64,000 bases of DNA from Halopseudomonas xiamenensis (GCF_014219065.1 NZ_JACLGO010000001.1:1-64000); one strand, 5' to 3'; positions 55,184-64,000 are shown, counted from the stretch's first letter. Translations and numbers: made by a program. Notes: generated by a model from the letters alone, not told the origin.

Positions 55184-56458
55184 ATGTCCACCAGCCAAGC
55201 CTTGATGGCTCTGTTGAGTACCGACCTGCGAGCTGCCGGCCAGGGCCCCGGCGCCCGGTCGGCGCCGTCTGCGGACAGCAACGGGGAGTTTGCCGGGCTG
55301 CTTGCCGAGCAGTTGCCCGCGCAACTGGAGTCGGCACTGGAGCAACTGAGCCCGGAACAGCTGGCCGCGCTGGAGCAGGCCGCGCTTGCCGCCGACGGCA
55401 AGATGTTGCCGGCCGAACTGCAGGATCTGCTGCAATTGCCGGCCGACGATACTGCCGAGCCGGTCGCCGAGGATGCGCTGGCGGTGATTGGCCAATGGAT
55501 GCAATGGCTGCAGGAGGCAGCCGATCCCGCAGCGTCCCGCTCCGCCGCTACTGCCCAGGCCGGTGAACCGGCGACCATGGTGGCTGCCCGTGCGCCGAGT
55601 GCTGGCGAGTCAATGGCTCTGGCGATGGCCGGTGTGCAGCCAGGTGAGGAGGTCGAAGGTGAGCTACCAGGACGCGAGCTGGCCGGCAGAGGCCCGCAGG
55701 GCCGTGAACCGGTGAGTGTCGACTCCGCACGCCAGGCATCGGCCAGCACTGGGCTGCAGCAGAATACCCAACAGACTTCACCGCAGAACAGCCAACAGGA
55801 ATTCGCCGCCGCCCTGCAGCGCGCCAGCGGCAGCGATAGCACCCCGTCATCGCCGGCCATGCTCGGCAAGCTGGTGGAGCAGCTGGAAAGCCTTGGTCGC
55901 CGCGAGGATGGCGACACGCTGGATAGCCTGGACCGCCCCGGCGCCCAGGTGGCGGGCAGCGCGGCACTGACCGCACGCCCGGTGGCGGCGGCGACGCAAG
56001 CCATGGGCGTGCCCTTTGGTCAGCCGAGCTGGGGCGAGGCCATGGTCGAGCGGGTGATGTGGATGTCCAGCCAGAACCTGCGCAGTGTCGAGATCCAGCT
56101 GGACCCGGCTGAACTCGGTCCGCTGGAGATTCACATCCAGCACCGCGGGCAGGAGCTGCAGGTCCAGTTCGTCAGCCAGAACCCCAGTGTGCGTGAAGCC
56201 CTGGAAGCGCAGATGTACCGGCTGCGCGATATGTTCGGCCAGCAGGGCCTGGAGCAGGCGCAGGTCAGCGTGGCTGACCGCTCGCCGGGTGAGCAGCCCC
56301 AGTCCCGTCAGGGCGATGGTCAGCTGGCTGAGCGGGGGGCAGGGCGGGCTGGCTCGGGCGGCGGCCTAAGCACTGGGGTCGATGGTGAGATAATCGAATC
56401 AGCAAGCGTACTGTCGCAATCTTTGCCGCTGCGGCGATTGGTCGATTATTACGTCTGA
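55184..56458 (+). CDS. fliK: Flagellar hook-length control protein FliK
   Basis: The 424-residue secreted ruler has a long, variable, Ala/Gln-rich N-terminal and middle part and a conserved C-terminal switch domain (NLRSVEIQLDPAELGPLEIH, LQVQFVSQNPSVREALEAQM). GGAG lies seven bases before ATG 55184. After fliK the expected fliL-M-N-O-P-Q-R-flhB do not follow. Confidence 0.92.
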   Translation: MSTSQALMALLSTDLRAAGQGPGARSAPSADSNGEFAGLLAEQLPAQLESALEQLSPEQLAALEQAALAADGKMLPAELQDLLQLPADDTAEPVAEDALAVIGQWMQWLQEAADPAASRSAATAQAGEPATMVAARAPSAGESMALAMAGVQPGEEVEGELPGRELAGRGPQGREPVSVDSARQASASTGLQQNTQQTSPQNSQQEFAAALQRASGSDSTPSSPAMLGKLVEQLESLGRREDGDTLDSLDRPGAQVAGSAALTARPVAAATQAMGVPFGQPSWGEAMVERVMWMSSQNLRSVEIQLDPAELGPLEIHIQHRGQELQVQFVSQNPSVREALEAQMYRLRDMFGQQGLEQAQVSVADRSPGEQPQSRQGDGQLAERGAGRAGSGGGLSTGVDGEIIESASVLSQSLPLRRLVDYYV

Positions 56459-56485
56459 GCTTGGTTGATCCTCGCATTGGGTTGT

Positions 56486-56726
56486 CGAGCGCCCGCTCGA
56501 CGACAGGCTTTGGCGGTGGGAGTTGGCGTAGCGCAGGCGCGCTACACCCCGGGTCCGTGGCACCCCGAATGGAGAGCGGCTCGTGGCGGGTTGTCGAGCG
56601 CCTCGGGCCGCGATCGGACCGGGGCACGTTGACCGGGTCACGCTGACCGGGTCGCGCTCGACTCGATGATAGGGCTTAGCGGTGGGGCGTGGCGTAGCGC
56701 CCGAACGGGGACCAGGACGCTACACC
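56486..56726. repeat. Compound REP block (families A and B)
   Basis: GTCGAGCGCCCGCTCGACGA (56486), GGCGTAGCGCAGGCGCGCTA (56525-56550), a partial second GTCGAGCGCC (about 56597) and a degenerate GGCGTAGCGC..GACGCTACACC (56691-56726) repeat the B-A-B-A order of the array at the left window edge. The block fills the fliK/DUF4142 gap. Confidence 0.78.
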
Positions 56727-56748
56727 ACTGGCTTGCCGGGTATGCACC

Positions 56749-57423
56749 TCAGCTATCCGGCGTAGCCTCCACCAGCTGGCGAGCCTCTTCCAGGTGTTCC
56801 TGCAGCTTGGGCAGGGTTTCCCTGGCGAAGGCGGCTATGCCGGCATCTTCCGAGCGGCTGGCGCGTTCGAACAGTTCGATGGCCTGCTCGTGGGCTGCTA
56901 CCTGGTTATTGGCATAGGCTGCATCGAAGGAATCGCCATCACGCGCCTCGAGGATCATGCGCTTGGCCTTGTCCATCAGGGTCGCCTCGTCGGAAATCTC
57001 CATATTCCTGGCAGCTGCCAGCTCGGCCATCTTCTCGTTGGCGGCGGCATGCTCCTTGATCATGCGCTCTGCAAAGGCCTTGACTTCGGCAGACTGGGAT
57101 TGCTCCAGGGCCTTGTGCGCGGTTTCGATTTCCGCCACGCCCTTGGCCGAGGCTTCTTCCAGGAATTCCTCCGCATCAATGCTGTCGACGCTGGTATCGA
57201 CGCCGGCCATGCCGCCATCGACCTGGTCGTCGTTGCGGATGGCGCCGGTGGTATCGGCACTGCCGCCGTCACCGGTGGTGGCAGGGGTGCCGGTGGGGCC
57301 GGAGGTTTCGGGGGTGCGGTCGTTCATGTCCTGGGCGAAAGCGGGCTGGGCAATGTAGCCAAGGGCGATGGACATGATGGCGGCTGCCAGGATCTTCAGG
57401 TGCGTCGGTTTCGAGCTGTGCAT
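56749..57423 (-). CDS. DUF4142 domain protein, exported
   Basis: The 224 residues include a Sec signal (HLKILAAAIMSIALGYIAQP, cleavage near AFA), a low-complexity Gly/Thr/Asp linker and a ferritin-like DUF4142 helical domain (DAEEFLEEASAKGVAEIETA, QVAAHEQAIELFERASRSED). The periplasmic function is unknown; relatives are linked to stress and envelope homeostasis. Monocistronic. Confidence 0.85.
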   Translation of the reverse strand: MHSSKPTHLKILAAAIMSIALGYIAQPAFAQDMNDRTPETSGPTGTPATTGDGGSADTTGAIRNDDQVDGGMAGVDTSVDSIDAEEFLEEASAKGVAEIETAHKALEQSQSAEVKAFAERMIKEHAAANEKMAELAAARNMEISDEATLMDKAKRMILEARDGDSFDAAYANNQVAAHEQAIELFERASRSEDAGIAAFARETLPKLQEHLEEARQLVEATPDS

Positions 57424-57506
57424 ATCTCACCTCTGCTGTTTTTGTGTACCTATCTGAATAGAGAAATATCCGTCATCCAAGGTTCAACCAGAATAAAGCG
57501 CAGCGC

Positions 57507-58256
57507 TCAGGATAGATGCCCGATGCGGTCACCGATGATCATCTCGCTGATCCAGTTGGTGAGTATGTCGGTATAGGCATGCTGGCAGCGCTCGTCGGAC
57601 AGGCCATGATCGGCACCGTCGATGATGCGGTGGGTCATCGAGTGCGCCCTGCGGAACGAGGAACGGTAGTTCATGATGGTGCTGTGCGGCACATGCTCGT
57701 CATGTTCCGACTCGACGATCAGCACGTCACCGAGGAAATCGGCGCAGGCACCCAGCGCCCGGTTGTCCAATGGGCCGAGCAGGGTCTGGCGATAGCGCAT
57801 CAGCTGTGCGCGGTCCAGTTGCTGCTTGGGCACATGCCACTGGTCGTCCCAATACAGCGCCGGTACGCGCATGGCCAGCCAGCGTACCGGTCGCAGGGTG
57901 GTGAGAATGGTCGCCAGGTAACCGCCGTAGCTGGTGCCGATCACCGCGATGCGCTCCGGGTCGGTGCTTGGGTGTTGCGCCAGGCGATCGTAGGCCACCA
58001 GCATGTCCTGCAGGTTGTGCTCGCGGGTGACGGTCTGCTTCTGCAGCAGGGTCTTCTCATGGCCGCGCAGGTCGAAGGTCAGGCAGACGCAGCCGAGGCC
58101 GGCGATGCCGCGCGCGCGGGTCATGTCCCGGGTTTGGCTGCCGCCCCAGCCATGCACGAAGAGGATGCCAGGCATGCGTTTCTGCGGTGCCAGCAGGGTG
58201 CCGGCGATGCGCTCCTGCTCGACGCTGAGTTCTATGGATTCGCTGGTGGCTGCCAT
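57507..58256 (-). CDS. Alpha/beta hydrolase
   Basis: A 249-residue cytoplasmic hydrolase with oxyanion region ILFVHGWGGSQTRDM, nucleophile GTSYGGYLATI, Asp in VESEHDEHVP and His in IIDGADHGLSD. The dienelactone hydrolase/dipeptidyl-peptidase-like layout suggests an esterase; the substrate is unknown. It overlaps the DUF3182 gene by 25 bases. Confidence 0.85.
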   Translation of the reverse strand: MAATSESIELSVEQERIAGTLLAPQKRMPGILFVHGWGGSQTRDMTRARGIAGLGCVCLTFDLRGHEKTLLQKQTVTREHNLQDMLVAYDRLAQHPSTDPERIAVIGTSYGGYLATILTTLRPVRWLAMRVPALYWDDQWHVPKQQLDRAQLMRYRQTLLGPLDNRALGACADFLGDVLIVESEHDEHVPHSTIMNYRSSFRRAHSMTHRIIDGADHGLSDERCQHAYTDILTNWISEMIIGDRIGHLS

Positions 58257-59341
58257 GGGCTGAGTCTGACTCCTGTGGTAAGCGGGCCGGTGCTCGGATC
58301 ATCGCCCTGGTACAACACCAGGGCACCGTCGGGAATCGGCGGCGCGGTCCCGTAGATTTCCCAGCTGCCGGCCTGTATGCGTTGCAAGCTCGGGTCGTGG
58401 GCGAAGGCTGCCAGGGCATGGATCTCGGCGCTGCTGGCGCCGCCGATGCGCCAGGATTGTTCCAGTACGCCACTGCAGTGCTGCCCGGCCGGGTCGCGGC
58501 CAACGGCGACGTCGCAATTGCGCCGTGAGGCGATAAAGCCGGGAAAGGCAGCTTCGGCCGCCTGCTCGTAACGCTGGGCCAGGCCGATGACGCGGCGCGC
58601 CAGGGGCATATCCAGCTGGCGCAGCAGGGCCTGGTAATCGCCGCGCACCACCCACAGGTCCGAGCCGCCGTATACCGCTTCGCCGTCATTGGTGCGGGTC
58701 AGCTGCTGGGTGCCGAAGTAACTGGCAACCAGGTTGCCGACGCGCGCCTGGCCGACGCTGTAGGTGGTCACCTCGCTCAGGTTCAGTTCCAGCACCAGGC
58801 CTTCCTGGTGCACCTGGGTCCGGTCCTGCTGGCCCAGCCAGTGTTCCAGCTCGGTCTGTGAGGCTATCACCTGCTGGCCGCGTCCGGCGCGCGCCTCCAC
58901 CTGCTTGGCGCGTATGGCGCCTTGCTCCAGCAGACGGCGGCCGGCGCGCAGGGCATCGTCCACATCGAAGGCGCTGTAGCCGGGCAGCACCACCTTGCCG
59001 GCCAGTTGGATAAAGCGCTCGTTCCAGCCGACGGGGGCGTGGGCGTTGGCATCGATCAGCGGGTGGGAAATGGCCTTGCCGGCCATGAACGGCTGGCTGA
59101 CCACGCCGCCGTAGAGGTCGGCATCGCTGCGGACGGCCGGTTGCGGCGCGATCAGCGTGGCGTCGGGCACCACGTACTGCTGGGGCGCGGCGTGGCAACC
59201 CTGCCGGACACCGGCAAACGGCATGCCCAGCAGCTCGGCTATCTGCATGGCCAGGTGCCGATGCACATGGCGCTCATGCGCCGCGACCGCCTGGCCGGTC
59301 TGCAGCAGTACCACTGCCCCCGGCGATTGCACCTCGCTCAT
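58232..59341 (-). CDS. DUF3182 family protein
   Basis: The 369-residue protein is of the DUF3182 type, often found beside ku/ligD and hydrolase genes in Pseudomonas and Burkholderia. Motifs include KVVLPGYSAFDVDDALRAGR, VLELNLSEVTTYSVGQARVG and a C-terminal SWRIGGASSAEIHALAAF. An ATP-grasp-like layout has been suggested for such proteins; the reaction is unknown. Confidence 0.78.
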   Translation of the reverse strand: MSEVQSPGAVVLLQTGQAVAAHERHVHRHLAMQIAELLGMPFAGVRQGCHAAPQQYVVPDATLIAPQPAVRSDADLYGGVVSQPFMAGKAISHPLIDANAHAPVGWNERFIQLAGKVVLPGYSAFDVDDALRAGRRLLEQGAIRAKQVEARAGRGQQVIASQTELEHWLGQQDRTQVHQEGLVLELNLSEVTTYSVGQARVGNLVASYFGTQQLTRTNDGEAVYGGSDLWVVRGDYQALLRQLDMPLARRVIGLAQRYEQAAEAAFPGFIASRRNCDVAVGRDPAGQHCSGVLEQSWRIGGASSAEIHALAAFAHDPSLQRIQAGSWEIYGTAPPIPDGALVLYQGDDPSTGPLTTGVRLSPWQPPANP

Positions 59342-59375
59342 GGACTTCCTCCAGGCCAGGCTCAGCGGTGAAGCG

Positions 59376-59645
59376 TTACTTGAAGCGCGGCGCCGGCGGT
59401 GCTGGCGGTGGGGCGAGGCGCTGCTCGCGCATTTCCCGCAGCCGCTGCTTGGCCGGGCAGTAACCCCGCACGCCGCGATAGATCACCGCCGCACCCAGGG
59501 CCAGATTGAGCAGCCCCAGTGGCCCCGGGCGTTTCAGGCCCTTGCCGACCAATACCAGACCGCCGCCGATGGATACCCACTTTTCCGCCGGGGTGACGTT
59601 GTGGGTCGGCGGCTTGCCAAACAGTTCTCGCAATGCGTGGTACAT
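59376..59645 (-). CDS. Small YgaP/DUF2892-like membrane protein
   Basis: An 89-residue protein with two hydrophobic segments (VSIGGGLVLVGKGLKRPGPL, LLNLALGAAVIYRGVRGYCP). The pattern NVTPAEKWVSIGGG is like DUF2892 inner-membrane domains. The ATG at 59643-59645 has a strong GAGGAG site; a frame five codons longer is less likely. Role unknown. Confidence 0.68.
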   Translation of the reverse strand: MYHALRELFGKPPTHNVTPAEKWVSIGGGLVLVGKGLKRPGPLGLLNLALGAAVIYRGVRGYCPAKQRLREMREQRLAPPPAPPAPRFK

Positions 59646-59656
59646 GATCGATCTCC

Positions 59657-60031
59657 TCATTGGGCCCGGCGCAGGGCATTGACCAGTTCCTGCTTGCGCA
59701 TGGTCGAGCGGCCCCGAATGTTCTGCGCCCGTGCCTTGGCCATCAACTGATCCTTGGTCTGCTCCTGCAGCGAGGCCGAGCGGGAGCCGGCCTTGCGCGT
59801 GGCGGCGGCCTGCTGCGCCGAGTCACTGCGCGCGGCAGCCTTGCTGCCGGTGGATTTCTTCTGCCCGGAGCCGCCGGAGCGGTTGCCACCGCCGGACTGC
59901 TTGTTCACCGTGGCCCAGGCGCGGGCTTCGGCCTGCTTGCCGGAAACGCCCTTGCGCTCGTAGCTTTTCTCGATGTGCTCGGCCTTGCGTTTCTGCTTGT
60001 CGGTGTACTTGTCTTTATCACCTTGAGGCAT
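59657..60031 (-). CDS. Small basic protein annotated elsewhere as plasmid stabilization-like
   Basis: A 124-residue Lys/Arg/Gly/Ser-rich protein. The N-terminus (MPQGDKDKYTDKQKRKAEHI, RAWATVNKQSGGG) matches a common Pseudomonas family labelled plasmid stabilization protein; the C-terminus (LMAKARAQNIRGRSTMRKQE) resembles a Rho N-terminal/SAP-type helix pair, suggesting nucleic acid binding. It is divergent from ku. Confidence 0.7.
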   Translation of the reverse strand: MPQGDKDKYTDKQKRKAEHIEKSYERKGVSGKQAEARAWATVNKQSGGGNRSGGSGQKKSTGSKAAARSDSAQQAAATRKAGSRSASLQEQTKDQLMAKARAQNIRGRSTMRKQELVNALRRAQ

Positions 60032-60218
60032 GTCGATATCTCCCGGTTGGTTGATGATGGACAGGATCGGCCGCTGGCCCGTATCAATACAGACAATGGG
60101 CAGGGGCGGGGAGGTTCATTGTTTTTCTGCCGGATGCGGGCCGTGATCGGAGCTGAACTTTTGTCATTGGCGCCCGGTCATCCGTAGACAGGCACACAAT
60201 GAACAGGAGCATCCTGTC

Positions 60219-61082
60219 ATGGCACGGGCAATCTGGAAGGGCGCGATCAGTTTCGGCCTGGTGCATATTCCGGTCTCGCTGGTATCGGCCACCAGCTCCA
60301 GCGGTATCGACTTCGACTGGCTGGACCAGCGCAGCATGGACCCGGTGGGCTACAAGCGGATCAACAAGGCCACCGGCAAGGAGGTGCCCAGCGAGCATAT
60401 CGTCAAGGGCGTCGAGTTCGAGAAGGGGCGCTACGTCATCATCAGCGAAGACGAGATCAAGGCTGCGCTGCCCAGGGCGACGCAGACCATCGATATCTTC
60501 GCCTTCCTCGACAGCGCCGAGATCCCGTTGCTGAATATCGCCAAGCCGTATTTCCTCAGCCCCGATCGGCGTGGGGAGAAGGTCTACGCGCTGTTGCGTG
60601 AAACCCTGGTCAAGACCGGCAAGGTGGCACTGGCGCATGTGGTGGTGCGTACCAGGCAGAGTCTCGCCGCGCTGATGCCGCTGGATGCGGCATTGGCACT
60701 GATCATCCTGCGCTGGCCGGCGGAACTGCGCGGTATCGAGCAACTGGACCTGAAGGAGGAGGTGCGTGAGCCGGAGCTGAGCCGCAAGGAGCTGGACATG
60801 GCCAGGCGCCTGGTGGAGGACATGACCGCCAGCTGGGAGCCGGAGGAATATCGCAACACCTTCGAGGAACAGATCATGGCGCTGGTCGATGAGAAGGTCG
60901 AGGCCGGCGAAATCCAGGCGATCGAGGCCGAAGAGCTGGAACAGGAACGCCAGAGCGCGGATGTGCTGGATCTGACCGAGTTGCTCAAGCGCAGCCTGGG
61001 CGGCAAGCAGCGCCATACCGGCAAGACCGCTACCAGGAGCACCGGCCAGGGTAGCAAGGCGCCGCGCAAGAAGTCCGGCTGA
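60219..61082 (+). CDS. ku: Non-homologous end-joining protein Ku
   Basis: The 287-residue prokaryotic Ku starts MARAIWKGAISFGLVHIPVS and contains YKRINKATGKEVPSEHIVKG and ARRLVEDMTASWEPEEYRNT-like core (MARRLVEDM). It forms a homodimeric ring on DNA ends and recruits LigD, encoded 31 bases downstream. The C-terminal tail is Lys-rich, as in Ku proteins that thread along DNA. Confidence 0.96.
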   Translation: MARAIWKGAISFGLVHIPVSLVSATSSSGIDFDWLDQRSMDPVGYKRINKATGKEVPSEHIVKGVEFEKGRYVIISEDEIKAALPRATQTIDIFAFLDSAEIPLLNIAKPYFLSPDRRGEKVYALLRETLVKTGKVALAHVVVRTRQSLAALMPLDAALALIILRWPAELRGIEQLDLKEEVREPELSRKELDMARRLVEDMTASWEPEEYRNTFEEQIMALVDEKVEAGEIQAIEAEELEQERQSADVLDLTELLKRSLGGKQRHTGKTATRSTGQGSKAPRKKSG

Positions 61083-61113
61083 AGCCCTCTGACCACTCAC
61101 CGGAGCCATCGCC

Positions 61114-63672
61114 ATGCCCAGACCGCTGACCGAATACAACCGCAAACGGGATTTCGACAAGACCCGCGAGCCGCCGGGCCAGCGAGCGAAGGCGCGCCGG
61201 AGCGAGGCTGGCTCGTTGAGTTTCGTCATCCAGAAACATGCCGCCCGGCATCTGCACTACGATTTTCGCCTGGAGCTCGATGGCACCCTGGTCAGCTGGG
61301 CGGTGCCCAAGGGGCCGAGCCTGGACCCGAAGGACAAGCGCCTGGCGGTCCATGTCGAAGACCATCCGCTGAGCTATGGCAGCTTCGAGGGCAGCATCCC
61401 CAAGGGCCAGTATGGTGGTGGTGAGGTCATCGTCTGGGACCACGGCATCTGGAAACCGCACGGCGATCCAAGCCAGGCCTATCGCGATGGCAAGCTCAAG
61501 TTCACCCTGGTCGGCGAGAAGCTGGCTGGTGACTGGACCCTGGTGCGCACGCGGCTCAAGGGCAGTGGGGATCGCCAGCAGTGGTTGCTGATCAAGGAGC
61601 GCGACCACGCCGCCCGGGATGCGCAGGATTATGACGTGCTCAGCGAGCGCCCCGAGAGTGTGATCTCCGGTGCCACCCTGGATGAACGCAGCGGGCGCCG
61701 CAGTGCCGCCGCCGAGACACCCCGGCCTGCGTCGAAAAAGACGACGGGCAAGCAAGCACAGCGCCAGCCGGCAGCGACCGACCGCGCCGCTGCTGACTTT
61801 CCCAGGACTCTGGCGCCGCAACTGGCAACCCTGGTCAGCCAGCCACCGGCCGGCGACTGGCTGTACGAAATCAAGTTCGACGGCTACCGGCTGATGATCC
61901 GCTTCGATGGCCGTGGCAAGCTCAGCCTGATTACCCGCAATGGTCACGACTGGAGCCACCGGCTACCCGAGCAGTGCAAGGAATTGCGCCGCCTGAAGCT
62001 GAAGAACAGCTGGCTGGACGGCGAACTGGTGGTGCTCGATGAAGACGGCCTGCCGGACTTCCAGGCCCTGCAGAATGCCTTCGACACCGAGAGCAGCCAG
62101 AGCATGCTGCTGTACCTGTTCGATGCGCCCTTCCTGAATGGAGAGGACCTGCGCCAGCAGCCGCTGGAAAGCCGGCGCCAGGCCGTGCAGCAGTTGCTGG
62201 CGGAGCACGCCAGCCAGTCGCTGCGTTTTTCCGAGACCTTCGAGGCGGATTACGCCTCGATCTTCAAGAGCGCCTGCGCCATGTCGCTGGAGGGTATCAT
62301 CGGCAAGCGTACCGGCAGCCCCTATGTCTCCCGGCGCAGCGCCGACTGGATCAAGCTCAAGTGCAAGCAGCGCCAGGAGTTCGTCATCATCGGCTATACC
62401 GCGCCCAAGGGTAGCCGCAAGGGCTTCGGCTCGCTGTTGCTCGGCGTGCATGATTGCGAGCAGAACGCGCTGCGTTATGCCGGACGGGTCGGTACCGGCT
62501 TCAACCAGGCACGCATCACCGAGATCCACCGCCAGCTCGAATCGCTGCGCCGGGACACCCGGCCAGTAGCGGCAAGTGTGCCGGACTCGCGCTCGGCAAC
62601 CTGGGTCGAGCCGCAGCTGGTATGCGAGGTGGAATTCGCCGAATGGACCGGCAGTGGTGTGATTCGCCAGCCGGTGTTCATCGCCCTGCGCAGCGACAAG
62701 CCGGCCAGGGAGATCGTTCGCGAGCAGCCCATGGCCCCAGAGCAGGTGGAGCAGGTGATGGGGCGCAAGCGGGTGTCGGGTCAGGTGGCCGGGGTGCGTA
62801 TCAGCAATGCCCAGCGGGTGATCGATCAGCGTAGTGGCACCACCAAGGGTGAGCTGGCGGCCTTCTATGCCAGCCTGTGCGACTGGATCATGCCGCACCT
62901 GACGGGTCGGCCGGTATCACTGCTGCGCGCGCCCGAGGGGGTGGAGGGCGAGCAGTTCTTCCAGAAGCATGCCGAGCGCCTGGCCATTCCGCACATTCGC
63001 CACCTCGCCTCGGCGCTGGACCCCGAGCATGGCCGCTACATGGAAGTGAACAACCTCAAGGCGCTGATCGGTGCGGTACAGATGGGCACCATCGAATTCC
63101 ACACCTGGGGGTCGGGCAGCCGGGATATCGACCGGCCCGACCGCATCACCCTGGACCTTGATCCCGACCCGGAGCTGCCCTGGCGCAGCATGCTGGAGGC
63201 CACCGAGCTGGTGCTGGCGGTACTGGATGAGCTGCGCTTGCAGAGTTGGCTGAAGACCAGCGGCGGCAAGGGCATGCATATCATCATCCCGCTGGCCCGG
63301 CATGCCGACTGGGACACCGTGAAGACCTTCAGCCGGGCGATATCGCAATTCATGGCCCGGCAACTGCCCGATCGCTTCACCGACAAGATGGGACCGCGCA
63401 ACCGTGTCGGCAGGATATTCGTCGATTATCTGCGCAATCAGCATGGTGCCAGCACGGTAGCGGCCTACTCGGTACGGGCGCGTCCCGGGCTGGCGGTGTC
63501 GGTGCCGATTGCCCGGGAGGAGTTGCCGCAGTTGCGCAGTTCAGACCAATGGCACGTTGGCAATCTGCATGAACGCCTGGCGCAGTTGACGCAGGACCCC
63601 TGGGCCGATTATCAGAATCGCCAACGCATCAAGCGCGAACATTGGCAGCAGCTGGATACAAAAGCCCCCTGA
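61114..63672 (+). CDS. ligD: Multifunctional ATP-dependent DNA ligase LigD
   Basis: The 852-residue enzyme has three domains in Pseudomonas order. They are an N-terminal 3'-phosphoesterase (IQKHAARHLHYDFRLELDGT, IPKGQYGGGEVIVWDHG), a central ligase with nucleophile Lys254 in EIKFDGYRLM and motif GIIGKRTGSPYVSRRSADWI, and a C-terminal primase-polymerase (ITLDLDPDPELPWRSMLEAT, KTSGGKGMHIIIPL). It repairs double-strand breaks with Ku. A terminator hairpin overlaps its stop codon. Confidence 0.97.
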   Translation: MPRPLTEYNRKRDFDKTREPPGQRAKARRSEAGSLSFVIQKHAARHLHYDFRLELDGTLVSWAVPKGPSLDPKDKRLAVHVEDHPLSYGSFEGSIPKGQYGGGEVIVWDHGIWKPHGDPSQAYRDGKLKFTLVGEKLAGDWTLVRTRLKGSGDRQQWLLIKERDHAARDAQDYDVLSERPESVISGATLDERSGRRSAAAETPRPASKKTTGKQAQRQPAATDRAAADFPRTLAPQLATLVSQPPAGDWLYEIKFDGYRLMIRFDGRGKLSLITRNGHDWSHRLPEQCKELRRLKLKNSWLDGELVVLDEDGLPDFQALQNAFDTESSQSMLLYLFDAPFLNGEDLRQQPLESRRQAVQQLLAEHASQSLRFSETFEADYASIFKSACAMSLEGIIGKRTGSPYVSRRSADWIKLKCKQRQEFVIIGYTAPKGSRKGFGSLLLGVHDCEQNALRYAGRVGTGFNQARITEIHRQLESLRRDTRPVAASVPDSRSATWVEPQLVCEVEFAEWTGSGVIRQPVFIALRSDKPAREIVREQPMAPEQVEQVMGRKRVSGQVAGVRISNAQRVIDQRSGTTKGELAAFYASLCDWIMPHLTGRPVSLLRAPEGVEGEQFFQKHAERLAIPHIRHLASALDPEHGRYMEVNNLKALIGAVQMGTIEFHTWGSGSRDIDRPDRITLDLDPDPELPWRSMLEATELVLAVLDELRLQSWLKTSGGKGMHIIIPLARHADWDTVKTFSRAISQFMARQLPDRFTDKMGPRNRVGRIFVDYLRNQHGASTVAAYSVRARPGLAVSVPIAREELPQLRSSDQWHVGNLHERLAQLTQDPWADYQNRQRIKREHWQQLDTKAP

Positions 63673-63688
63673 CGGGGCAGGGGGCTTT
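63661..63688 (+). terminator. Intrinsic terminator after ligD (bidirectional)
   Basis: AAAGCCCCCTG pairs exactly with CAGGGGGCTTT around a six-base loop. The ligD stop lies inside the left arm. A on one side and T on the other allow termination of both ligD and the converging partial gene. Confidence 0.85.
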
Positions 63689-63708
63689 CGGGGTGTAGCG
63701 GTATGGTC

Positions 63709-64000
63709 TCAGTTCACCGAGACTTTCATATCCAGACGCCTTCTGTCCCATAGGCTGGCCGCCCGGGTCTTGTACAAACGACCGTTGGTATAGGTCGGCA
63801 GACTGGCCACATCGATCGTGCCCAGTACCTCCCGGGTCGGTGGCTGTCCCTTGGCCAACATCAGATCCAACCGAATCCGGCGAATCAACTGATCCGCGCT
63901 TTTCTGATCGTGAGGCAGCACGCGCCGGAGTTCCTTGCCATCGACAGATTTCACGATGAGAACGAAGCTGCCATCGGGTCTCGGCGCTGCCGAGATCTTG
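63709..64000 (-). CDS. Partial hypothetical protein (runs off window)
   Basis: The frame is open to the right edge and ends in SLWDRRRLDMKVSVN. Visible residues include APRPDGSFVLIVKSVDGKEL, RRVLPHDQKSADQLIRRIRL and REVLGTIDVASLPTYTNGRL. It looks like the C-terminal end of a larger cytoplasmic or exported protein; the family is not recognised. It converges on ligD across the shared terminator. Confidence 0.6.
   Translation of the reverse strand, partial: KISAAPRPDGSFVLIVKSVDGKELRRVLPHDQKSADQLIRRIRLDLMLAKGQPPTREVLGTIDVASLPTYTNGRLYKTRAASLWDRRRLDMKVSVN

Overview
The window comes from a GC-rich gammaproteobacterium of the Pseudomonadaceae (Pseudomonas or a close relative such as Halopseudomonas). 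The main evidence is a Pseudomonas-type flagellar cluster with the FleQ and FleS/FleR regulators, a phaG-type acyltransferase, Ku/LigD next to a DUF3182 gene, and many REP-like palindromes between genes. The genus call is an inference from gene content, not from a database search.

Layout. 0.4-5.3 kb: a complete branched-chain amino acid ABC importer (livJ-H-M-G-F, minus strand), preceded at the window edge by a tandem 124-bp REP array. 5.4-9.0 kb: a DUF2288 gene and a phosphonate/phosphite/selenate-type ABC importer (phnD-C-E-E). 9.3-13.6 kb: two small lipoproteins, two SDR oxidoreductases, a PhaG-like acyltransferase and a short HPF/RaiA-like protein. 13.7-18.4 kb: an export operon (TolC-like channel, HlyD-like adaptor, two ABC-2 permeases) with no ATPase gene beside it. 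18.6-32.4 kb: an accessory region packed with toxin-antitoxin (TA) loci (two hicAB, phd/PIN, a decayed brnTA, relE/higA, stbDE, an orphan antitoxin, parDE, a DUF2442 remnant), broken transposase genes (RAYT-type, IS4, IS3, another integrase-type), one intact IS256-family element with an 8-bp target duplication, and an unrecognised two-gene locus (29.8-31.4 kb) whose first gene begins with a LOTUS-like domain and is preceded by a perfect palindrome. A short repeat, AAAATGTACCTGACCCC and variants, recurs here at gene-truncation junctions.

32.6-56.5 kb: the flagellar cluster fliC-flaG-fliD-fliS, then an inserted segment (Rpn-type nuclease gene, Rpn remnant, HTH/nucleotidyltransferase TA pair with a broken toxin, lipoprotein sulfatase), then a second fliS, fliT, fleQ, fleSR and fliEFGHIJ, an anti-anti-sigma gene, an Hpt gene and fliK. 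Sigma-54 boxes lie before fliD, fleS and fliE, and FliA (sigma-28) boxes before fliC and the second fliS, which matches the usual hierarchy FleQ/RpoN, then FleSR, then FliA. The cluster stops after fliK; fliL-M-N-O-P-Q-R do not follow.

56.7-63.7 kb: a DUF4142 protein, an alpha/beta hydrolase, a DUF3182 protein, two small proteins, then ku and a three-domain ligD for non-homologous end joining, ended by a strong hairpin terminator. A partial minus-strand gene runs off the right edge. Coordinates and starts were read by eye; no homology search or folding was run, and family names rest on remembered motifs.
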